Assembly (NCBI RefSeq): GCF_022698165.1
Contig: NZ_JALDAY010000004.1
Coordinates: forward strand, 682,001-746,000
Direction: 5' to 3'
Length of the DNA: 64,000 nucleotides
From: Streptomyces cylindrosporus
GTDB taxonomy: Bacteria > Actinomycetota > Actinomycetes > Streptomycetales > Streptomycetaceae
Part shown: positions 58,831 to 64,000 of the stretch, piece after piece
How the letters are laid out: each line of letters starts with the position of its first letter
Position numbering within the stretch: the first letter of the stretch is position 1
Position numbers and translations under genes: made by a program
The notes under the pieces: model-generated
Told to the model about the DNA's origin: nothing
Seen by the model: the letters and a program-made list of their open reading frames with translations, nothing else
Databases searched by the model: none

Positions 58831-60447
58831 GTGTACGTCCAGCAACTGGAACCCGTCGCCGACTCGCTCGGCCTGTCCGCCCTCGTCGCCGCGCTGCCTC
58901 TGGTGATCGTCCTGGTCCTGCTCGGGGGCGTCCGCCTCAAAGCCCATCTCGCGGGCCTGACGGGCCTTCTGGCGGCCGTACTGGTCGCCTGGCTCGCGTA
59001 CGGCATGCCGCTCGGCCAGACGGCCTCCAGCGCCGTCCAGGGGGCCGTGTTCGGGCTCTTCCCCATCCTGTGGATCGTCGTCAACGCCCTGTGGGTGTAC
59101 CGGATGACCGTCCGCACCCGGCACTTCGACATCCTGCGCCGCTCCTTCGGGCGCCTTTCCGACGACCCGCGCATCCAGGCTCTCGTGGTCGCCTTCTGCT
59201 TCGGCGCGCTCCTGGAGGCCCTCGCCGGCTTCGGCGCGCCGGTCGCGATCTGCTCGGTCATGCTCGTCGCCCTCGGTTTCGACCCCGTGAAGGCGGCCGT
59301 CGTCTCCCTGGTCGCCAACACCGCCCCGGTCGCCTTCGGCGCGATGGGTACGCCGGTGGTGACGCTCGCCCAGGTGACGGGGCTGCCGCTGGACGACGTG
59401 GCCTCCGTGGTGGGCCGTCAGACACCGCTGCTCGCCCTGGTGGTGCCGCTGCTCCTGGTCGGCCTGGTGGACGGCCGGCGCGGACTGCGCGAGACCTGGG
59501 TGCCCGCCCTGGTGTGCGGAGTCGCCTTCGCCGTCGCCCAGTTCGCCGCCTCCAACTACGTCTCCGCGCAACTCGCCGACATCGCCGCGTCCTTGGCGGG
59601 CGCGGGCGCCCTGGTCGCCGTTCCGCACGCGCGTGTGCCCGCGACCGAGTCGGTACGCGCGTCCGTGCTGACCGGCGTGCGCAGCGAGGAGCTCGACGAG
59701 GCCGACCCGCGCCGCGAAGTCCTGCGCGCCTACGCCCCGTACGCCCTCATCGTCGTGATCTTCTCGATCGCGCAGATCCCGGCCGTCAAGGACTGGCTGG
59801 CGAAGGCGACGCAGACGTACGACTGGCCCTTACTGGACGTCGCGGGGCCCGACGGGAAGCCCGTCGGAGGGAACGTCTTCACCTGGCCGGTCGTGTCGAC
59901 CGGCGGCACGCTCGTGCTGATCGCCGGGATGTGCACGGCCGTCGTGCTCGGCGTGCACGCGCGCGTGGCGGTCAAGGAATGGCTCGCGACCGTGCACGAG
60001 CTGCGGTTCGCCATCCTGACCGTGACGTCCGTGCTGGCCCTCGCCTACGTCATGAACCTCTCCGGACAGGCGGCGACGATCGGCCACTTCGTGGCGGCCG
60101 CGGGCGCCGGGCTGGCGTTCCTGTCGCCCGTCCTGGGTTGGTTCGGGGTGGCCGTCTCCGGCTCGGACACCTCGGCCAACGCGCTCTTCGGGGCCCTGCA
60201 GGTGACCGCGGCCCGTGAGTCGGGGCTCTCGCCGGAGCTCCTGGCCGCCGCCAACAGCTCGGGCGGTGTCCTCGGCAAGATGATCTCGCCGCAGAATCTC
60301 ACCATCGCCTGCGCGGCCGTCGGACTCGCGGGCCGCGAGGGGGACCTGCTGCGCAAGGTGCTGCCGTGGAGCCTGGGCCTGCTCCTGGTGATGTGCCTGA
60401 TCGTCGTGGGCCAGAGCTCCCCGGTGCTGGACTGGATGCTGCCCTAG
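58831..60447 (+). CDS. L-lactate permease (LctP family)
   Basis: 538 aa, about 12-14 membrane helices. LctP family signatures: LAGLTGLLAAVLVAWLAYGMP, CFGALLEALAGFGAPVAICS, LVANTAPVAFGAMGTPVVTLA, and C-terminal GVAVSGSDTSANALFGALQ with ANSSGGVLGKMISPQNLTIA. It takes up lactate (or glycolate) with protons. GTG at 58831 chosen because GGGGAGG lies 5 nt upstream; an ATG at 58807 is less likely. It is inserted between DUF3499 and manB. Confidence 0.93.
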   Translation: MYVQQLEPVADSLGLSALVAALPLVIVLVLLGGVRLKAHLAGLTGLLAAVLVAWLAYGMPLGQTASSAVQGAVFGLFPILWIVVNALWVYRMTVRTRHFDILRRSFGRLSDDPRIQALVVAFCFGALLEALAGFGAPVAICSVMLVALGFDPVKAAVVSLVANTAPVAFGAMGTPVVTLAQVTGLPLDDVASVVGRQTPLLALVVPLLLVGLVDGRRGLRETWVPALVCGVAFAVAQFAASNYVSAQLADIAASLAGAGALVAVPHARVPATESVRASVLTGVRSEELDEADPRREVLRAYAPYALIVVIFSIAQIPAVKDWLAKATQTYDWPLLDVAGPDGKPVGGNVFTWPVVSTGGTLVLIAGMCTAVVLGVHARVAVKEWLATVHELRFAILTVTSVLALAYVMNLSGQAATIGHFVAAAGAGLAFLSPVLGWFGVAVSGSDTSANALFGALQVTAARESGLSPELLAAANSSGGVLGKMISPQNLTIACAAVGLAGREGDLLRKVLPWSLGLLLVMCLIVVGQSSPVLDWMLP

Positions 60448-60582
60448 GTGTGTTGACCCGGGATCTTCTCACCCCGCTCTGACCTGAGGTTACGGCTCGG
60501 GGTCCAGTTGGAGTCCGCCCGGCGCGCGCTCATCCGGTACGGGTAGTTTGGGGCGACCGATAGGACTTCAGGAGGGTTGGCC

Positions 60583-61944
60583 GTGGCTGATCTGTCGCAG
60601 ATCGTGAAGGCGTACGACGTGCGCGGAGTGGTTCCGGACCAGTGGGACGAGCCGCTGGCCGAGCTCTTCGGCGCGGCCTTCGTGCGGGTCACCGGCGCGG
60701 ACGCGATCGTGACCGGCCACGACATGCGGCCCTCCTCGCCCGCCCTGTCGCGTGCCTTCGCGCGCGGGGCGGCGGCCCAGGGCGCCGACGTGACCGAGAT
60801 CGGCCTGTGCTCGACCGACCAGCTGTACTACGCCTCCGGCGCGCTGGACCTGCCGGGCGCGATGTTCACGGCCTCGCACAACCCGGCGCAGTACAACGGC
60901 ATCAAGATGTGCCGGGCGGGCGCGGCGCCGGTCGGCCAGGACACCGGCCTGGCGCAGATCCGCGAACTCGCCGAGCAGTGGCTGGAGTCGGGCGCTCCGG
61001 AACCGGTCGCGGAGCCGGGAACCCTCACCTCGCGGGAGACGTTGTCGGACTACGCGGCCCATCTCCGCTCGCTCGTGGACCTGACCTCCATCCGCCCCCT
61101 GAAGGTCGTGGTCGACGCGGGCAACGGCATGGGCGGCCACACCGTCCCCACGGTGTTCGAGGGCCTGCCCCTGACCCTCGTGCCGATGTACTTCGAGCTG
61201 GACGGCACGTTCCCGAACCACGAGGCGAACCCGCTGGACCCGGCGAACATCGTGGACCTGCAGAAGCGGGTCCGCGAGGAGTCCGCCGACCTGGGCCTCG
61301 CCTTCGATGGCGACGCGGACCGCTGCTTCGTGGTGGACGAGAACGGCGACCCGGTCTCCCCGTCCGCGATCACCGCCCTGGTGGCCGCGCGCGAGCTGGC
61401 GCGCAACGGCGGCAAGGGCGTGATCATCCACAACCTGATCACCTCCTGGACGGTCCCGGAGGTCGTGAAGGAGCACGGCGGCACCCCGGTCCGTACCCGG
61501 GTCGGCCACTCCTTCATCAAGGCCGAGATGGCGAAGTCCGGCGCGATCTTCGGCGGCGAGCACTCGGCCCACTATTACTTCAAGGACTTCTGGAACGCCG
61601 ACACGGGCATGCTGGCGGCCCTGCACGTCCTCGCGGCCCTGGGCGGCCAGACCGGCCCGCTCTCCGCCCTGACCGCCGAGTACGACCGCTACGTCGGCTC
61701 CGGCGAGATCAACTCCACGGTCGCCGACCAGACCGCCCGCCTGGCCGCGATCAGATCGGCCTACGGCGACCGCGAGGACGTAACCCTGGACGACCTCGAC
61801 GGCCTCACGGTCGCCGCCACCGACTGGTGGTTCAACGTCCGCCCCTCCAACACGGAGCCCCTGCTCCGCCTGAACACGGAGGCGAGGGACGAGGCGACGA
61901 TGACGAAGGTACGGGACGAGGTCTTGACGATCATCAGGGCGTGA
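60583..61944 (+). CDS. manB: Phosphomannomutase/phosphoglucomutase
   Basis: 453-aa alpha-D-phosphohexomutase interconverting mannose-6-P and mannose-1-P. The catalytic serine is Ser98 in FTASHNPAQYNGIK; the Mg loop is FDGDADRC around residues 241-248; the sugar-binding loop is GGEHSAHYYF; and the phosphate-binding loop is RPSNTEPLLRLN. GTG at 60583 with GGAGG 7 nt upstream; the TTG at 60577 is too near the ribosome site. It works with ManA (63817) and the nucleotidyltransferase (45305) toward GDP-mannose. Confidence 0.95.
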   Translation: MADLSQIVKAYDVRGVVPDQWDEPLAELFGAAFVRVTGADAIVTGHDMRPSSPALSRAFARGAAAQGADVTEIGLCSTDQLYYASGALDLPGAMFTASHNPAQYNGIKMCRAGAAPVGQDTGLAQIRELAEQWLESGAPEPVAEPGTLTSRETLSDYAAHLRSLVDLTSIRPLKVVVDAGNGMGGHTVPTVFEGLPLTLVPMYFELDGTFPNHEANPLDPANIVDLQKRVREESADLGLAFDGDADRCFVVDENGDPVSPSAITALVAARELARNGGKGVIIHNLITSWTVPEVVKEHGGTPVRTRVGHSFIKAEMAKSGAIFGGEHSAHYYFKDFWNADTGMLAALHVLAALGGQTGPLSALTAEYDRYVGSGEINSTVADQTARLAAIRSAYGDREDVTLDDLDGLTVAATDWWFNVRPSNTEPLLRLNTEARDEATMTKVRDEVLTIIRA

Positions 61945-61974
61945 GCGGGGTGGATCGGGGGGCGGGGCCTTCTC

Positions 61975-62120
61975 GACGCCGGCCGGCATCGTTCAGCCCG
62001 TCCGGCGTTTGAGGACGAGGCCGTTCAGGCCGACGGGGGTCCAGGGGGCGGAGCCCCCTGGTGGGGTCGAAGGGGCGAAGCCCCTGGGGATGGGACGGGT
62101 AAGGGCGGCGGGGGCGAACC
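61975..62120. repeat. Dispersed intergenic repeat
   Basis: CCCGTCCGGCGTTTGAGGAC at 61997 continues into a stretch with GGGGGCGGAGCCCCCTGG and GGGGCGAAGCCCCTGGGG, the same composite seen at 46748-46870. It contains two small stem-loops (CAGGGGGCGGAGCCCCCTG; AGGGGCGAAGCCCCT) that can end the manB transcript. Confidence 0.8.
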
Positions 62121-62252
62121 CCCTTCCACGCCCGCCCCACCCCACCTCGCCCCAACCCCGGCACCCCGCCCCCCACGGCGGTACCCTGACCAGGCACATC
62201 CGCACACGTACCCGCACGCGCGCGTACACGCCCCGCCCCGAAGGGACACCCC

Positions 62253-62423
62253 ATGCCGCTCGAAGCCGGCCTCCTGGAGATCCTGGCCTGCCCGGCCTGC
62301 CACGCCCCCCTCAAGGAGCAGGACACCGAGCTGATCTGCACCGGCGCGGACTGCGGCCTGGCGTACCCCGTCCGCGACGGCATCCCGGTCCTGCTCGTCG
62401 ACGAGGCCCGCCGCCCCGCATAA
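62253..62423 (+). CDS. Trm112-family zinc-ribbon protein
   Basis: 56 aa. Two Cys pairs ([10 protein letters not shown] and [12 protein letters not shown]) and the end [16 protein letters not shown] define the bacterial Trm112-like family, small proteins that stabilise partner enzymes such as methyltransferases. ATG at 62253 with AAGGGA 8 nt upstream. Its neighbours are ManB, an SIS protein and ManA. No methyltransferase is adjacent, so the partner is unknown. Confidence 0.92.
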   Translation: MPLEAGLLEILACPACHAPLKEQDTELICTGADCGLAYPVRDGIPVLLVDEARRPA

Positions 62424-62625
62424 GGCCCGCCGCCCCGCGTACGACCCCGGCCCGCGCGGAGCCGACCCGCCCCGCCCAGCGCCCGCACCTCGCGCAAGGC
62501 CGGCGACCCGCACAAGGCCCGCGCCCGCCCCGTCGCCAACGGCACCCCACCCCGCCGCCCCGACGAGGCATCCGTACCAGCCCGACGAGGCACCCAGGAA
62601 ACCCGGCGATCGGAGGCTGCCGCCC

Positions 62626-63756
62626 ATGCTCGACGAATCGCTGCTCGACACCCCCGAGGCCCTCTCGGAGGCCGACCGCCGCGGCCTGCTGCGCGGCGCC
62701 GCCGAGGCCGGCGCCCGCGTCCGCACGGCGGCCCGCCACGCCGCCGAAGCAGGCGTGCACGACCTCAAGCCCGACGGCCGCCCCCGCGCCGTCCTCATCG
62801 CCGGCCCCGGCGCCGCCGCCATCTGCGCCGCCGACCTCCTCGGCACGCTGGCCGGCCCCGGCAGCCCCGTCATCCGCCTCGCCCCCACCGGCGTCGCCCC
62901 CGCCGCAGGCGCCCTGCGCTGGGAGCTCCCGGGCTGGGCCGGCTCGGTCGACCTGCTCCTGATCACCACCCCCGACGGCACCGAACCGGGCCTGTCGCTG
63001 CTCGCGGACTCCGCCTACCGCCGCGGCTGCACGGTCGTCGCCGTCGCCCCCGCCCGCACGCCTCTCACGGAGGCCGTGGAAGGCGCGCACGGCCTGTTCG
63101 TACCGATGGCGACCGCCCCGTACGAGCAGGACGAGGAACAGCTCGCCGCGTCCGCCCCCGGCGTCCTGTGGGCGCTGCTGACACCCCTGCTCGTGGTGCT
63201 CGACCGCATCGGCCTGCTCACCGCCCCGCCGGACGCCGTCGAGAAGGTCGCCGACCGCCTCGACCACGTCGCCGAGCGCTGCGGGCCCGCCATCGCGACC
63301 TACAGCAACCCCGCCAAGACCCTCGCGGCCGAACTCGCCGACGCGCTGCCGGTGGTGTGGACGGAGGGCGTCTCCGCGGGCCCGGCAGGCCGCCGCTTCG
63401 CCGCCGCGCTGGCCGAACTCTCCGGCCGCCCGGCCGTCGTCGCCGAACTCCCCGAGGCCCTCGCCGCGCACAGCGCCCTGCTCGCGGGCCCCCTCGCCGC
63501 CAGTGCCGACCCGGACGACTTCTTCCGCGACCGCGTCGAGGAGCCTCCCGCGCTGCACGCGCGCGTGGTGCTCCTGCGCGACCGCCCGATAGGCGGCCTC
63601 ACCGCGGCCCCCGCCGCCCGTGACCTGGCCCTGAGCCACGACACGCCGATCAGCGAACTGGAGCCGGAGGAGGGCGACGAGCTGGCGACCCTCGCCGAGC
63701 TGATCGCCATCACGGATTTCGCCGCCGTTTACCTGGCGCTCGCCTCGGGAGCCTGA
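62626..63756 (+). CDS. SIS-domain protein, PMI/PGI-like
   Basis: 376 aa with two SIS-like subdomains: residues 55-150 (RAVLIAGPGAAAICAADLLGTLAG, LLITTPDGTEPGLSLLADSAYRRG) and residues 215-330 (AERCGPAIATYSNPAKTLAAELADALPVVWTEG). The arrangement resembles the bifunctional phosphoglucose/phosphomannose isomerases (TobH type), but I cannot confirm the catalytic Glu/His. It lies 60 nt before manA, in line with sugar phosphate work. ATG at 62626 with GGAGG 9 nt upstream. Confidence 0.88.
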   Translation: MLDESLLDTPEALSEADRRGLLRGAAEAGARVRTAARHAAEAGVHDLKPDGRPRAVLIAGPGAAAICAADLLGTLAGPGSPVIRLAPTGVAPAAGALRWELPGWAGSVDLLLITTPDGTEPGLSLLADSAYRRGCTVVAVAPARTPLTEAVEGAHGLFVPMATAPYEQDEEQLAASAPGVLWALLTPLLVVLDRIGLLTAPPDAVEKVADRLDHVAERCGPAIATYSNPAKTLAAELADALPVVWTEGVSAGPAGRRFAAALAELSGRPAVVAELPEALAAHSALLAGPLAASADPDDFFRDRVEEPPALHARVVLLRDRPIGGLTAAPAARDLALSHDTPISELEPEEGDELATLAELIAITDFAAVYLALASGA

Positions 63757-63816
63757 CGTTGACCCACGCAACCAGCGCCCACTGAACCGGCGTACGTACG
63801 GAGACGAAGACACAGC

Positions 63817-64000
63817 ATGGACCGGCTCGACAACACCATCCGCCCCTACGCCTGGGGTTCGACCACCGCGATCCCGCACCTGCTCGGCGTCGAACCGACC
63901 GGTGAACCGCAGGCGGAGATGTGGATGGGCGCCCACCCCGGCGCCCCCTCGCGCACCGGACGCGGCACCCTCGTCGAGGTCGTCGACGCCGACCCGGAGC
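63817..64000 (+). CDS. manA: Mannose-6-phosphate isomerase class I, 5' part
   Basis: Only the first 61 codons are in the window: MDRLDNTIRPYAWGSTTAIP, then EMWMGAHPGAPS, the typical N-terminus of type I PMI, including the QAEMWMGAHP metal-site motif. The zinc enzyme interconverts fructose-6-P and mannose-6-P. It completes the pathway with manB and the guanylyltransferase. The gene continues past the right edge. Confidence 0.93.
   Translation, partial: MDRLDNTIRPYAWGSTTAIPHLLGVEPTGEPQAEMWMGAHPGAPSRTGRGTLVEVVDADPE

Overview
The window is a stretch of Streptomyces chromosome. The evidence is the very high G+C content with strong third-position G/C bias, frequent GTG/TTG starts with 4-bp GTGA/ATGA overlaps, a canonical 87-residue WhiB, F420 cofactor genes, XRE/DUF397 regulator pairs and actinobacterial surface proteins. 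From memory, the gene order manA, SIS protein, manB, DUF3499, DUF5719, large GT2, whiB, cysteine dioxygenase, fbiA, fbiB, mannose-1-P guanylyltransferase, amidase, LCP genes, Ugd, dipeptidase, purE/purK resembles the manA-manB-whiB region of the S. coelicolor core, read in reverse. I see no rRNA, tRNA, prophage or CRISPR array.

Layout. (1) 1-2.9 kb: an STAS anti-anti-sigma protein and an RsbW-like ATPase, then a divergent seryl-tRNA synthetase preceded by a convincing serine T-box riboswitch (loop-E AGTA/GAA, UCC specifier, TGGCACCGCG box). (2) 2.9-7.5 kb: a secreted/cell-surface group with LPQTG and LAATG sortase signals and a domain present in three copies over two genes. (3) 7.6-12.5 kb: POT peptide transporter, two-component system, a degenerate tandem-repeat tract, GtrA protein. 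(4) 12.7-16.9 kb: purK-purE-M19 dipeptidase in one overlapping operon, followed by a second M19 homologue that has lost every metal ligand. (5) 16.9-21.1 kb: two VOC proteins, CGNR regulator, UDP-glucose dehydrogenase, acyl-CoA dehydrogenase. (6) 21.1-26.5 kb: accessory regulatory island with two XRE/DUF5753 regulators, DUF397 proteins, DUF6879 proteins, a DUF7848-like protein and an RsbW-like ATPase, with recognisable operator repeats. (7) 27.1-42.8 kb: eight LytR-CpsA-Psr (LCP) ligase genes together with a GT2 glycosyltransferase, a HAD hydrolase and a Cys-rich copper-binding protein; two near-identical 200-bp palindromic MITE-like elements lie here. (8) 42.9-50.7 kb: TIGR03089 protein, PGRP amidase, NDP-mannose pyrophosphorylase-like protein, repeat-rich DNA, AlkA-type glycosylase, fbiB-fbiA (F420 synthesis). 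(9) 50.7-64 kb: cysteine dioxygenase preceded by a polycysteine leader ORF, whiB, large membrane GT2, DUF5719 protein, metallopeptidase-like protein, DUF3499, lactate permease, manB, Trm112-like protein, SIS protein and the 5' end of manA.

How it fits together. The chromosome segment is dominated by cell-envelope functions: sugar nucleotide supply (ManA, ManB, mannose-1-P guanylyltransferase, Ugd), glycosyltransferases, a set of LCP enzymes expected to attach glycopolymers to peptidoglycan, a peptidoglycan amidase and sortase substrates. The two most interesting signals are RNA-level regulators: a tRNA-Ser-sensing T-box on an extra SerRS, and a leaderless polycysteine ORF in front of cysteine dioxygenase, each coupling expression of a gene to its own amino acid.
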